A DNA stretch of 64,000 nt from Mycobacterium xenopi (GTDB lineage Bacteria > Actinomycetota > Actinomycetes > Mycobacteriales > Mycobacteriaceae), in the NCBI RefSeq assembly GCF_009936235.1, contig NZ_AP022314.1, forward strand, positions 2,356,001 through 2,420,000. The letters are read 5' to 3'. Each line of letters begins with the position of its first letter. Positions within the stretch are counted from its first letter, which is position 1. The notes beneath the pieces are model-generated. The model searched no databases, was not told where the DNA came from, and worked only from the letters and a program-made list of their open reading frames with translations. The position numbers and the translations under genes were made by a program. Below are positions 1-8,389 of the stretch, piece by piece.

Positions 1-2
1 CC

Positions 3-62
3 ATCGGCCCCACGAACCCCGCCGCTGTGCAGAGTGACCAGGCGTCCCGCGCGCAGAAGTAA
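3..62 (+). CDS. C-terminal tail of an upstream element gene (partial)
   Basis: An open frame enters from the left edge and encodes about 19 residues ending in a TAA at 60-62. The next gene's ribosome-binding site follows about 70 bp later. The tail is polar and too short to identify. It is reported because the frame is open from the edge and lies in the same direction as the following element genes. It could equally be chance. Confidence 0.3.
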   Translation: MGPTNPAAVQSDQASRAQK

Positions 63-149
63 CGAGATTGCTGGGGCGCGGCGCTCGTGGGTGTCGCGCC
101 CCCGCACCGGAGCTGCTATCGGCCATTCACTCACGGAGGGACGCCTGTC

Positions 150-1583
150 ATGGCATCGAACAACAAGAACGGCAACAACTCTCAATCCAACGATGACGAC
201 TGGATCACCGACCTCATCCTCGCACTGTTCAAGGCGCTCGGATATCTGCTGTGGTGGGCGGTGCTCTTCCCGGCCGTCAGCATCCCGATCATCGCCAGCG
301 TGGGGATAGCCATCACCCATGGCCCACGCTCGGGGCTGATCGTCGGTACTGCTCTCGTTGCTGCGTATGGGGTATGGGCGTGGCTGGAGCCGCGATCGTT
401 TCGCGGATGGGTCACCGAGCCGGTGCGGCGGCGCTGGTTAGCCTGGTTGCGCTACACGCGCACCTGGGAATCGCTGTGCACCCTGCACGGGCTGACCGCC
501 ACACTTGGCGAACGCACTTTGGTGCCGACCTTGCAGTCGGTGCGCATCGGCAAGACGACCGACGTCCTGGCGCTGCGCGTGGTGACCGGCCAATCCCTGA
601 CCGATTGGCACAAGCAATCGGAGGCGCTGGCCGCCGCCTGGCGTGCCGACCGGATCACCATCCGCGCGACCGCGCCCGGAGAGCTACGCATCACCTTGAT
701 GCGAGGCGACGCGCTGGCCGACCCGATTGCTCTGCGCATGCCCACGACGACGACTGCGGTGGATGTGGGGTCGGTCCGGGTCGGCATCACCGAAACCCGC
801 CGCTGGTGGCACCTACCTCTGCTCGGCAACCACCTGCTGGTGGCTGGCGCGACCGGCGCGGGCAAAGGCTCGGTGTTGTGGTCACTGATCGCCGGCATCG
901 CCCCCGCAGTGAAAACCGGGCAGGTACGGCTCTGCGTCATCGACCCCAAGGGCGGCATGGAACTGGGCGCTGGAAGACCGATGTTCACGGTGTTCACCCA
1001 CGACGCGACCGACTCGACCTTGCACCTGCTGCGGCAACTGGTGGAGGTGATGCACGCCCGCGCCAATCGGTTACGCGGCAAGACGCGCCTGCACACCCCC
1101 ACCTCATCCGAACCGCTTTTTGTCGTGGTTATTGATGAGATCGCCGCTCTGACCGCCTATGTCACCGATCGCAGGGTGCGCAGCGAAATGGAACAACTGC
1201 TGGGTCTGCTGCTCTCCCAAGGCCGCGCCGTCGGCATTTCGCTGGTGGCTGCGGTACAAGACCCGGCCAAAGACACCCTGTCAGTGCGGCAGCTGTTCAC
1301 CGTGCGGATCGGGCTGCGGTTGACCGAAGCCACTCAAACCGCCATGGTTCTCGGCCAGGGAGCAAGGGATGCCGGTGCGGAGTGCGACCGGATCGCTGAT
1401 GCGACGCCGGGTGTCGGGTACATGATGATCGATGGCACCGCCCGCCCGGTGCGGGTACGGGCATTTCACGTCACCGACCACGACATCACCACCCTGGCAG
1501 CACGATTCCGGGCGCCCCGTGCCGCGACCCGCCCCGACCAGGCTAACGGCGAGCGCACTGACACCGATCGGGGTCAGCGGTGA
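150..1583 (+). CDS. FtsK/SpoIIIE-type DNA translocase (TraSA-like conjugation protein)
   Basis: This is a 477-residue protein. A polar N-terminus is followed by two hydrophobic segments (about residues 20-80), then a cytoplasmic ATPase. The Walker A motif GATGAGKG is at about residues 233-240. A CVIDPKGG segment typical of the FtsK fold follows, and the Walker B VVVIDE is at about 325-330. In actinomycete integrative elements such proteins move double-stranded DNA between mycelia or cells without a relaxosome. The start is the ATG at 150, chosen because GGAGGG (135-140) lies 9 bases upstream; an upstream in-frame ATG at 87 has no such site. The stop overlaps the GTG start of the next gene (GTGA), so translation is probably coupled. 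A chromosomal FtsK is unlikely: this one is short and lacks a gamma domain. Confidence 0.85.
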   Translation: MASNNKNGNNSQSNDDDWITDLILALFKALGYLLWWAVLFPAVSIPIIASVGIAITHGPRSGLIVGTALVAAYGVWAWLEPRSFRGWVTEPVRRRWLAWLRYTRTWESLCTLHGLTATLGERTLVPTLQSVRIGKTTDVLALRVVTGQSLTDWHKQSEALAAAWRADRITIRATAPGELRITLMRGDALADPIALRMPTTTTAVDVGSVRVGITETRRWWHLPLLGNHLLVAGATGAGKGSVLWSLIAGIAPAVKTGQVRLCVIDPKGGMELGAGRPMFTVFTHDATDSTLHLLRQLVEVMHARANRLRGKTRLHTPTSSEPLFVVVIDEIAALTAYVTDRRVRSEMEQLLGLLLSQGRAVGISLVAAVQDPAKDTLSVRQLFTVRIGLRLTEATQTAMVLGQGARDAGAECDRIADATPGVGYMMIDGTARPVRVRAFHVTDHDITTLAARFRAPRAATRPDQANGERTDTDRGQR

Positions 1584-3085
1584 CTATTGCAACGACGGCC
1601 CCCACGCTGGTGTTGCCCGGCATAGCCGCCACAATCGACACCAACACGGCGGTGGATCAGATGGTGCGCCGCGCGTCCTCGATGGGGTTCGAATCGTGGT
1701 GGCGGCGAGCGGAATCCGTTGGCTTCTGCGCCAACCCCATTCAACTCACGGGTATCGACGAGTTCGGCCGCGATCGGGTGGTGTGGACACGGTGCAATAA
1801 CCGCCGCGCCCAGATCTGCCCGTCGTGCTCGGACCTTTACGCTCGCGACACGTGGCAACTCGTGCACGCTGGCACCGCCGGCGGCCACCACGATATCCCC
1901 GAAGCCGTGGCGGACCGCCCGCAGGTGTTCGTCACGCTGACCGCACCCAGCTACGGGCCGGTCCACACCACCGCACGTGCGGGCGACAAGCGCCTCCGGG
2001 TGTGCCGCGACCACCACGGGCCTGGCGGCTACCGCCGTTGCCCGCATGGAAAACCACTGTGGTGCAGCACAACCCACGGAGAAGGTGACATCCATGTGGG
2101 ACAGCCGATCTGCGCGGACTGCTATGACTACACCGGGCATGTGCTGTTCACCTGGCATATGCCAGAACTGTGGCGACGCTTCACCATCACCCTGCGACGC
2201 GCGCTGCGCCGCGAGCTACGCGCCTCGGGCGCCGACCCGGATGCGGTGCGGGTCAGCTTCATCAAAGTCGTCGAGCTGCAAGCCCGGCTCGTCCCACATA
2301 TTCATGCCCTGATCCGTCTCGACCCGCGCGACAGCGACAACTGCGGTGGTCCGGAGTGGCAAGCGCCCCTCACAGCCACTGAACTGGCCACCATCATCCA
2401 ACAGGCCGCTCGAACCGTAGCCGTGACGGTCACCGACCCATCCTCAGATACCGCGACACGGGTGATCAGGTTCGGCACACAAGTCGACACCCAACCCATC
2501 GAGAACCGGCACGCTGGCACGGACAGCCCTGCTGTGCAGGAGGATTCATCACACGGCCGGGTGCTGCCAGGCCACCGCGTAGCTCGCTACCTCGCGAAAT
2601 ACGTCACCAAATCCTTAGCTGACGTCGGGATCAGCGCACGACGCATCTCCACCGAGGCCATCGCCGACCTGGATGTGTCCGATCACGTCCGGGCGATCCT
2701 GACCACCATCAGCCAACTCGCCGATAGGGGATTGGCCGGTGTCGGCCGGTGGCTGCACACCCTGGGCTACCGGGGCCACATCACCAGCAAATCCCGCCGC
2801 TACTCCACCACGATGACCGCGCTACGCGAACGTCGCGCCACCTGGACACGTGAACAACGTCTGAAAAGCACTGGACACCAACATGGTTTCGGCTTCAACT
2901 CCACCGATGGCGATGATCTAGTGGTGTGGGAGTTTGACCGTGCCGGCCTCACCAGTCTCGGCGACCGCACCCTCGTGAACTCCGCGGCCCTCCGACGCAT
3001 GGAAATCCGCCGGATCGGACTGATGGAAGTCCGTGGCCTAGCCCGCAACCAACGATGGGATTCGCAAGGGGGCAGCGATGGCTGA
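1580..3085 (+). CDS. Rolling-circle replication initiator (RepSA-like, HUH endonuclease)
   Basis: This is a 501-residue protein. The N-terminal third carries Cys/His clusters (CNN...CPSC near residues 73-82, and further C/H pairs near 135-180) that look like zinc sites. A PHIHAL motif supplies H240 and H242, the HUH metal ligands. A YLAKYVTKS segment (Y337, Y341, K344) matches the catalytic-tyrosine helix of rolling-circle initiators. In pSAM2-type elements RepSA nicks the origin of the excised circle so that it can replicate. The GTG start overlaps the stop of the translocase gene. The origin itself, which in relatives lies within or near rep, could not be identified by eye. Confidence 0.8.
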   Translation: MTIATTAPTLVLPGIAATIDTNTAVDQMVRRASSMGFESWWRRAESVGFCANPIQLTGIDEFGRDRVVWTRCNNRRAQICPSCSDLYARDTWQLVHAGTAGGHHDIPEAVADRPQVFVTLTAPSYGPVHTTARAGDKRLRVCRDHHGPGGYRRCPHGKPLWCSTTHGEGDIHVGQPICADCYDYTGHVLFTWHMPELWRRFTITLRRALRRELRASGADPDAVRVSFIKVVELQARLVPHIHALIRLDPRDSDNCGGPEWQAPLTATELATIIQQAARTVAVTVTDPSSDTATRVIRFGTQVDTQPIENRHAGTDSPAVQEDSSHGRVLPGHRVARYLAKYVTKSLADVGISARRISTEAIADLDVSDHVRAILTTISQLADRGLAGVGRWLHTLGYRGHITSKSRRYSTTMTALRERRATWTREQRLKSTGHQHGFGFNSTDGDDLVVWEFDRAGLTSLGDRTLVNSAALRRMEIRRIGLMEVRGLARNQRWDSQGGSDG

Positions 3086-3275
3086 CGGATCCCGAACAGC
3101 ACATGCCCGGTATGAGCGTGACGCTCGAATCGATGCGCCGACGATGTCAGAGAGGCGTGTTGAAATTGTCGTGCCCGACCACTATCGACTTCCGCGCGAG
3201 GCGAACAGCGCGCTGGTAGACGTGATAATGGCTGTGCGGGACCGGATGCTGGGATCAGGGAGGGGAGTGGCGTGA
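3078..3275 (+). CDS. Small basic protein in the excisionase position
   Basis: This is a 65-residue, Arg-rich protein. The ATG at 3078 is preceded by AAGGGGGCAG. The gene overlaps the end of rep by 8 bp, and its stop overlaps the recombinase start (GTGA). I do not recognise a family, and no clear MerR-type helix-turn-helix is visible. The position directly ahead of the integrase gene is where AICEs encode Xis. For a serine recombinase the equivalent would be a recombination directionality factor. That role is inferred from position only. Confidence 0.6.
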   Translation: MADGSRTAHARYERDARIDAPTMSERRVEIVVPDHYRLPREANSALVDVIMAVRDRMLGSGRGVA

Positions 3276-4918
3276 GCCTGAGGTTCGCCTTCTATGGCCG
3301 AGTGAGCACGGAGGACGCTCAAGACCCGGAGGCGAGCCGCAGCTGGCAGAAGCGGCGTGCCATAGACCTGATCGCTCCGCACGGCGGAGTCCTCGCCGCT
3401 GACTACTTCGATGTGGGACAGAGCCGTTCGCTGCCGTGGAAGCGCAGGCCGGAGGCATCACGTCTCCTTGGTGATGTCGCTTGTCGGGACCGTAACTTTG
3501 ATGCCGTAGTGATCGGGGAACCCGCCCGTGCGTTCTACGGGCCGCAGTTCGCGCTCACCTTCCCTATCCTCACGCACTACGGCGTCGGCCTGTGGGTACC
3601 CGAGGTCGGCGGAGCAGTCGATCCCGGTTCTGAGGCACACGACCTGGTGATGACTCTGTTCGGCGGCATGAGCAAGGGAGAGCGCGCACGAATCCAGATG
3701 CGGGTCCGTACGGCGATGTCAGCACTCGCGCAGGACACGTCGAGATACCTCGGTGGTCGACCACCCTACGGTTACCGGCTCGTCGACGCCGGCCCGCACC
3801 CAAACCCTGCCAAGGCAAATCTTGGGCAGCGGCTTCACCGCCTCGAACCTGACCCCGCGACGTCGCCGGTCATCGAGCGAATCTACCGCATGTACGCCGA
3901 CGGAGCGGGCCTGCGCTACATTGCGCAACAGCTCACCGACGATGGCGTGCCGTCACCGAGCCAGTACGACCCGGCGCGGAATCGTCATCGTGACCCGCGA
4001 GGCTGGTCCCATTCTGCGATCCGCGCGATACTCGACAACCCGGCGTACCGCGGTATCCGTGTTTGGGGCAAGCAGGAGAAATACGAGGTCCTGGTCAGCC
4101 CCGACGATGTCGCGGCGGGGTACGAGACTCGTATGCGGTGGCGTGATCAGGCCGACTGGATCGCACCAGACCGCCGCACGCATGAAGCGCTGATTCCCGA
4201 TGAACTGGTGCAGGCTGTTCGTCTTCGGACGCAGGCACGGCGTGGTCCCGGTCTCGTGTGCAGCAGAGAATCGACCGTGCCGTATGCGCTGCGCGGGCTC
4301 CTGTTCTGTGCCGCGTGTGGACGGCGGATGCAGGGCGCCGCTCGCGTCGGGAAACGAACGACCCGCATCCTCTACCGTTGTGAGCTGGGCAAGTCGCGTT
4401 CTGTACCTGTTGACCTGAGTGATCATCCGCGCACCGTCTATCTCCGTGAAGACGAGGTGACTGCGCGACTTGACGAATGGATCGCCACCCTGGCCGATCC
4501 GGAAGACCTTGCACGCGGGCAGGACGTGGACCCGGCAGGCGGTACTGGCTACGCCGCCCTACAGCGCCAGCTTCGCGAGGCGAATGCCAAGGTTGCTGCT
4601 TTGGTTACCGCCGTGGAGTCTGGCGTGGCCGTGGAGGACTTGACCGCCGCATTGCGTCGCCGCACCGCCGAGCGCGACGAGCTGAAGGCCCGTCTTGAGC
4701 AAGCGGAGCGGCCCCGTCTCATGTCTGCCGCACAGATCAGCGAATTGGTCGAGGAACTGGGCGGGCTGTCAGCTGTGCTCGGTGCGGCGACCGGGGCGGA
4801 ACGCGCCGAGGTGTACGCGACCCTTGGGCTCCGCCTTGATTACGATCCGCATCTGCGACAAGTTAAGGCGACGGCCGATTTGAGTCGTGTCGCCGGCTGT
4901 GTCCGAGGGGGGACTTGA
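3272..4918 (+). CDS. Large serine recombinase (integrase)
   Basis: This is a 548-residue protein. The resolvase catalytic domain starts at residue 5 with FYGRVST, giving catalytic Ser12, and includes GMSKGERARIQMRV (the E-helix region). A recombinase domain follows (GGRPPYGYRL, about residue 163). A zinc ribbon begins with FCAACGRRM (C346, C349) and a second Cys lies near 370. A coiled coil rich in Leu, Glu and Arg spans about 425-480. This is the full architecture of large serine integrases such as those of phiC31 and phiRv1. The start is GTG 3272, preceded by GGGAGGGGAG. The last six codons and the TGA lie inside the tRNA-Leu gene on the opposite strand, so the reading frame is closed by attachment-site sequence. 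Confidence 0.9.
   Translation: MSLRFAFYGRVSTEDAQDPEASRSWQKRRAIDLIAPHGGVLAADYFDVGQSRSLPWKRRPEASRLLGDVACRDRNFDAVVIGEPARAFYGPQFALTFPILTHYGVGLWVPEVGGAVDPGSEAHDLVMTLFGGMSKGERARIQMRVRTAMSALAQDTSRYLGGRPPYGYRLVDAGPHPNPAKANLGQRLHRLEPDPATSPVIERIYRMYADGAGLRYIAQQLTDDGVPSPSQYDPARNRHRDPRGWSHSAIRAILDNPAYRGIRVWGKQEKYEVLVSPDDVAAGYETRMRWRDQADWIAPDRRTHEALIPDELVQAVRLRTQARRGPGLVCSRESTVPYALRGLLFCAACGRRMQGAARVGKRTTRILYRCELGKSRSVPVDLSDHPRTVYLREDEVTARLDEWIATLADPEDLARGQDVDPAGGTGYAALQRQLREANAKVAALVTAVESGVAVEDLTAALRRRTAERDELKARLEQAERPRLMSAAQISELVEELGGLSAVLGAATGAERAEVYATLGLRLDYDPHLRQVKATADLSRVAGCVRGGT
4900..4918. other. Candidate attachment site (att) at the 3' end of tRNA-Leu
   Basis: The 3' acceptor and part of the T arm of tRNA-Leu(GAG) coincide with the last codons and stop of the element's integrase gene. 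Elements that integrate into tRNA genes leave one end of the element exactly here. The duplicate copy expected at the far end of the element is outside the window, so the crossover point cannot be fixed. Confidence 0.45.
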
Positions 4919-4985
4919 ACCCCCACGCCCAGTAATAGGGCACTAGCACCTCAAGCTAGCGCGTCTGCCATTCCGCCACTCGGAC
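4900..4985 (-). tRNA. leuT: tRNA-Leu (anticodon GAG)
   Basis: Read on the minus strand, the acceptor arms GTCCGAG and CTCGGAC pair over 7 bp. The anticodon stem CTAGC/GCTAG carries the loop TTGAGGT, giving anticodon GAG. There is a long variable arm (GTGCCCTATTACTGGGCGT), as in class II tRNAs, and a GGGGGTTCAAGTCCCCC T arm. CCA is not encoded. The gene is 86 nt. The symbol follows the M. tuberculosis tRNA-Leu recalled at this locus. Confidence 0.93.
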
Positions 4986-5131
4986 TAGACCAACAATTGT
5001 GGCAGCTAAGGCTATCGGATTGGCCTCTCTCGACCCAAACTAGCGCGGCCAGGACGTGGGCTGTGTGACTGCGGCAGACCAGCGGGCGCAATACGGTCGA
5101 GGCGCACCCACCAATGGTAGGAAAGGTGACT

Positions 5132-6469
5132 GTGACGGTTCCAACCGGAGTTCCAGCCGACGACGTGGTCGACGTCGTCAGCACGCTGATCCGGTTCGAC
5201 ACCACCAACACCGGCGAACCCGAGACCACCAAAGGCGAAGCCGAATGTGCCCGGTGGGTCGCTGACCAGCTGGACCAAGCCGGCTATCGAGTCGAATACG
5301 TCGAATCCGACGCGCCCGGGCGCGGCAATGTGTTCGCCCGGCTGGCGGGGGCGGACCGCGCACGCGGTGCGCTGCTGATCCACGGTCATCTCGACGTGGT
5401 GCCGGCCGAGGCGGCCGAGTGGAGTGTGCACCCGTTCTCCGGCGCGGTCGAGGACGGCTACGTGTGGGGCCGCGGCGCGGTCGACATGAAGGACATGATC
5501 GGCATGATGATCGTGGTGGCCCGCCAATTCCGCCGGGCCGGCATCGTGCCGCCTCGGGACCTGGTGTTCGCGTTCGTCGCCGATGAGGAAAACGGCGGCA
5601 AGCTCGGGTCGCATTGGCTGGTCGACAACCGCCCGGATCTGTTCGACGGCGTGACCGAAGCGGTCGGCGAGGTCGGTGGTTTTTCGTTGACGGTGCCGCG
5701 CCGCAACGGCGGTGAACGGCGCCTCTACCTGATCGAGACCGCGGAGAAGGGCCTGCAGTGGATGCGGCTGACCGCTCGGGGCCGGGCGGGGCACGGCTCG
5801 ATGGTGCACGACCACAACGCGGTGACCGCGCTCGCCGAGGCGGTCGCACGGCTGGGCCGCCACCGGTTCCCGCTGGTGCTCAGCGACACCGTGGTGCAGT
5901 TCCTGGCCGCGGTCGCGGAAGAAACCGGGTACAGCTTCGACACCGATTCCCCCGACCTGGAAGGGGCGATCGACAAGCTGGGCCCCATCGCCCGCGTCGT
6001 GAAGGCCACCCTGCGCGACACCGCCAACCCCACGATGCTCAAGGCGGGTTACAAGGCTAACGTGGTCCCCGCCACGGCGCAGGCCATGGTGGACTGCCGT
6101 GTGCTTCCCGGCCGCCAGGCGGCGTTCGAGGCCGAAGTCGACGAGCTCATCGGGCCGGACGTGGTTCGGGAATGGATCCGCGACCTGCCCTCTTATGAAA
6201 CCCGCTTCGACGGCGACCTGGTCGACGCGATGAACGCGGCGCTGCTGGCGGTCGATCCTGGCGCGCGCACCGTGCCCTATATGCTGTCCGGCGGGACAGA
6301 CGCAAAAGCGTTCGCGCGCTTGGGTATTCGCTGCTTTGGCTTCGTTCCGCTGCGGCTGCCGCCGGAACTGGACTTCACCGCGCTGTTCCACGGCGTCGAT
6401 GAGCGGGTACCCGTGGACGCGCTGAGGTTCGGCACCCGAGTGCTGGCGAATTTTCTGACACACTGCTGA
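5132..6469 (+). CDS. M20 family metallopeptidase (DapE/ArgE-like), Rv2141c homologue
   Basis: This is a protein of about 445 residues with the two-zinc aminoacylase/carboxypeptidase fold. The motif HGHLDVVP supplies the first His and Asp. GAVDMKD supplies the bridging Asp. VADEENGG supplies the catalytic and ligand Glu residues, and a C-terminal LFHGVDE gives the last His. It probably hydrolyses an N-acyl amino acid or dipeptide; the substrate cannot be read from the sequence. The GTG at 5132 is chosen because AGGAAAGG (5119-5126) lies just upstream. That site falls inside the longer ORF beginning at ATG 5114, and GTG 5126 is a third option. The PEBP gene follows 19 bp downstream in the same direction. 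Confidence 0.88.
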   Translation: MTVPTGVPADDVVDVVSTLIRFDTTNTGEPETTKGEAECARWVADQLDQAGYRVEYVESDAPGRGNVFARLAGADRARGALLIHGHLDVVPAEAAEWSVHPFSGAVEDGYVWGRGAVDMKDMIGMMIVVARQFRRAGIVPPRDLVFAFVADEENGGKLGSHWLVDNRPDLFDGVTEAVGEVGGFSLTVPRRNGGERRLYLIETAEKGLQWMRLTARGRAGHGSMVHDHNAVTALAEAVARLGRHRFPLVLSDTVVQFLAAVAEETGYSFDTDSPDLEGAIDKLGPIARVVKATLRDTANPTMLKAGYKANVVPATAQAMVDCRVLPGRQAAFEAEVDELIGPDVVREWIRDLPSYETRFDGDLVDAMNAALLAVDPGARTVPYMLSGGTDAKAFARLGIRCFGFVPLRLPPELDFTALFHGVDERVPVDALRFGTRVLANFLTHC

Positions 6470-6488
6470 CGAGACGAGAGGACTGATC

Positions 6489-7019
6489 ATGGCCACACCG
6501 CCCGACCCATATGCCCGGCTACCCAAACTGCCGTCATTCACGCTGACGTCGAAGTCGATCACCGACGGCCAGCCGCTGGCCAGCGCCCAGATCAGCGGCA
6601 TCCTGGGGGCTGGCGGCGAAGACGCGAGTCCCCATTTGAGCTGGTCCGGTTTTCCCGAGCAGACCCGCAGCTTCGCGGTCACCGTCTACGACCCCGACGC
6701 GCCAACCCTGTCCGGTTTTTGGCATTGGGCGGTGGCCAACCTGCCGGCGAACGTCACCGAGTTGCCGGAAGGCGTGGGCGACGGGCGCGAACTGCCGGGC
6801 GGGGCGTTGACGTTGGTCAACGACGCCGGCATGCGCCGTTACGTCGGCGCAGCGCCGCCGCCCGGTCACGGCGTCCACCGCTACTACGTCGCGGTGCACG
6901 CCGTCGACGTCGACAAACTCGACCTCACCGAAGACGCCAGCCCGGCGTTTCTCGGATTCCAGTTGTTCCAGCACGCGATCGCCCGCGCGGTCATTTACGG
7001 CACCTACGAGCAGCGGTAG
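6489..7019 (+). CDS. YbhB/YbcL family (PEBP-like) protein, TB18.6/Rv2140c homologue
   Basis: This is a 176-residue protein of the phosphatidylethanolamine-binding protein fold. The anion-pocket signature DPDAPTLSGFWHWAVANLP lies near residues 68-86, and GVHRYYVAVHAV forms the conserved strand near residue 130. There is no signal peptide. The ATG at 6489 has AGAGGA about 8 bases upstream. It follows the M20 peptidase gene and is convergent with pyrD. The M. tuberculosis homologue is a well-expressed cytosolic protein; its physiological ligand is not evident here. Confidence 0.9.
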   Translation: MATPPDPYARLPKLPSFTLTSKSITDGQPLASAQISGILGAGGEDASPHLSWSGFPEQTRSFAVTVYDPDAPTLSGFWHWAVANLPANVTELPEGVGDGRELPGGALTLVNDAGMRRYVGAAPPPGHGVHRYYVAVHAVDVDKLDLTEDASPAFLGFQLFQHAIARAVIYGTYEQR

Positions 7020-7023
7020 CTCA

Positions 7024-7043
7024 CGGCGAGGTCAGCTCGCCCG
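7024..7043. terminator. Possible terminator hairpin between convergent genes
   Basis: GGCGAG and CTCGCC form a 6-bp stem with a GTCAG loop in the 24-bp gap between the PEBP gene and the end of pyrD. There is no T tract, which is usual for mycobacterial hairpins. Confidence 0.35.
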
Positions 7044-8141
7044 CTAACGCTTGCGTGTCGCCGACCCGACCGCCTCGCTCAGCGAGGCGAACCCGCCCTC
7101 GCGCAGGCGACGGGCGATGCCGTCATGAATCTGCTTGGCCCACAAGCCACCGCCGTAGACGAAGCCGGTGTAGCCCTGCAGCAGTGACGCGCCTGCGGTG
7201 ATGCGCTCCCACGCGTCGTCAACGGTTTCGATGCCGCCCACGCTGATGAGCGCCAACCGGTCGCCGACGCGGGCATAGAGCCGCCGCAGGATCTCCGTGG
7301 CGCGGGGCGCCAGCGGCGGCCCCGACACGCCGCCGCCGCCCAGCGCGGCCGCACCCGCGGTGGCCAGGCCGTCGCGGCAGACCGTGGTATTGGTCGCCAC
7401 AATGCCGGCCAAGCCCAGCTGCACGGCCAAATCCGCGATCTCGTCGATGTCGGAATCGGCAAGGTCCGGGCCGATCTTCACCAGCACCGGCTTGGACGTC
7501 TCGGAGCGCACCGCCGACAGGATCGGTCGCAGGGACTCGACCGCCTGCAAGTCGGTCAGGCCCGGCGTGTTGGGCGAGCTGACATTGACCACCAGATACG
7601 ACGCCAGCGGGCCCACCAGGCGTGCGCTGGTCCGATAGTCCTCGGCGGCGTCTGCGGCCGGGGTGGCCTTGGTTTTGCCGATGTTGACCCCGATCGGCAC
7701 GTCAGCCCGGTGGTGTGCCAGCCGGATCGCCAACTGACCGGCACCGGCGTTGTTGAACCCCATCCGGTTCAGCAGCGCCCGGTCGTCCGGCAGCCGGAAC
7801 AGGCGGGGACCCGGATTACCCGGCTGCGGCTCGGCGGTGACGGTGCCAATCTCGGCATAGCCAAAGCCCAGCGCACCCCAAACGTGCAGCCCGCGGCCGT
7901 CCTTGTCGAAGCCGGCGGCCAACCCGAGTGGTCCGGCGAAGCTCACCCCGAAGACCGTGCTGGCCAGCACCGGATCGCTTGGCGCCAACAGCCGACGCAG
8001 GTGTCGGCGCAGGGGCGGCACGGCGGTCACCGCGCGAAGCAGCAGAAACACCAGTCGGTGGGCGGTTTCGGCCGGCAGCAGAAATAGCAGTCCGCGCACC
8101 GCGCGGTAGAGCCGATGACGCTCTGTGCGCAGACCGGTCAC
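7044..8141 (-). CDS. pyrD: Dihydroorotate dehydrogenase, quinone-dependent (class 2)
   Basis: This is a 365-residue flavoprotein that oxidises dihydroorotate to orotate in pyrimidine synthesis, passing electrons to the quinone pool at the membrane. The N-terminal extension (about residues 1-45) is the hydrophobic quinone-tunnel helix pair of class 2 enzymes. FMN and substrate motifs are GLAAGFDKDG, NRMGFNNAG, VNVSSPNTPGL (catalytic Ser), VKIGPDL, GVSGPPL and SVGGIET. The GTG start at 8141 overlaps the end of the upstream DUF5703 gene by 4 bp. lppL, the DUF5703 gene and pyrD therefore probably form one operon. Confidence 0.95.
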   Translation of the reverse strand: MTGLRTERHRLYRAVRGLLFLLPAETAHRLVFLLLRAVTAVPPLRRHLRRLLAPSDPVLASTVFGVSFAGPLGLAAGFDKDGRGLHVWGALGFGYAEIGTVTAEPQPGNPGPRLFRLPDDRALLNRMGFNNAGAGQLAIRLAHHRADVPIGVNIGKTKATPAADAAEDYRTSARLVGPLASYLVVNVSSPNTPGLTDLQAVESLRPILSAVRSETSKPVLVKIGPDLADSDIDEIADLAVQLGLAGIVATNTTVCRDGLATAGAAALGGGGVSGPPLAPRATEILRRLYARVGDRLALISVGGIETVDDAWERITAGASLLQGYTGFVYGGGLWAKQIHDGIARRLREGGFASLSEAVGSATRKR

Positions 8142-8389
8142 AGTTCGGGCTGGTCGGGCCGCCGGTCGAGGAGGGACTTCTTGCGGCGCAACAGCACTCG
8201 GCGGCTGCCGTCGGTGTAGAGCCGCACCCGGGTCAGTTCCCAGCCGCGGTACTCCGCCTCAATGGACAGCCGGGTCGACGCGCTGACCCTGGTCACCTCG
8301 GGTGGCAGGCGCAACGGCACCCACTCGTATTCGTCGGACATCTCGGTGTCCCAGTCGGCGGGCAATCGGCTGCGGCGCGCTGCGGTCAA
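8138..8389 (-). CDS. Small conserved protein (DUF5703 type)
   Basis: This is a small basic protein of 83 residues if the TTG at 8389 is used; the TTG overlaps the lppL stop as TTGA. An internal ATG at 8341 would give 67 residues starting MSDEYEW. The region LPADWD...EYEW just before that ATG looks coding, which favours the longer form. The remainder is one compact unit ending in RRVLLRRKKS. The gene is sandwiched by overlaps between lppL and pyrD. No function is known to me. Confidence 0.75.
   Translation of the reverse strand: MTAARRSRLPADWDTEMSDEYEWVPLRLPPEVTRVSASTRLSIEAEYRGWELTRVRLYTDGSRRVLLRRKKSLLDRRPDQPEL

Larger units (their letters stand above)
1..4918 (+). mobile_element. Right part of an integrated conjugative/mobilizable element (AICE-like) with a serine recombinase
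   Basis: Four co-directional, overlapping genes encode a membrane-anchored FtsK-type DNA translocase, a HUH rolling-circle initiator, a small basic protein and a large serine recombinase, ending at tRNA-Leu. This is the pSAM2-type layout of actinomycete integrative conjugative elements (tra, rep, xis position, int), except that pSAM2-type elements normally carry a tyrosine integrase. Each junction is an overlap (GTGA twice, and an 8-bp overlap), which suggests one transcript. The left end lies outside the window, and no copy of the tRNA 3' end is visible in bases 1-150. Integration at the tRNA is inferred from position. Confidence 0.75.

Noticed and set aside
1..150. Left attachment site of the mobile element
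   Set aside because: No match to the 3' end of tRNA-Leu(GAG) is present, so the left border is outside the window.
5012..6682. 556-codon minus-strand open frame opposite the M20 peptidase gene
   Set aside because: It is an antisense shadow of a high-GC gene, rich in His/Arg/Val/Gly with no family motifs.
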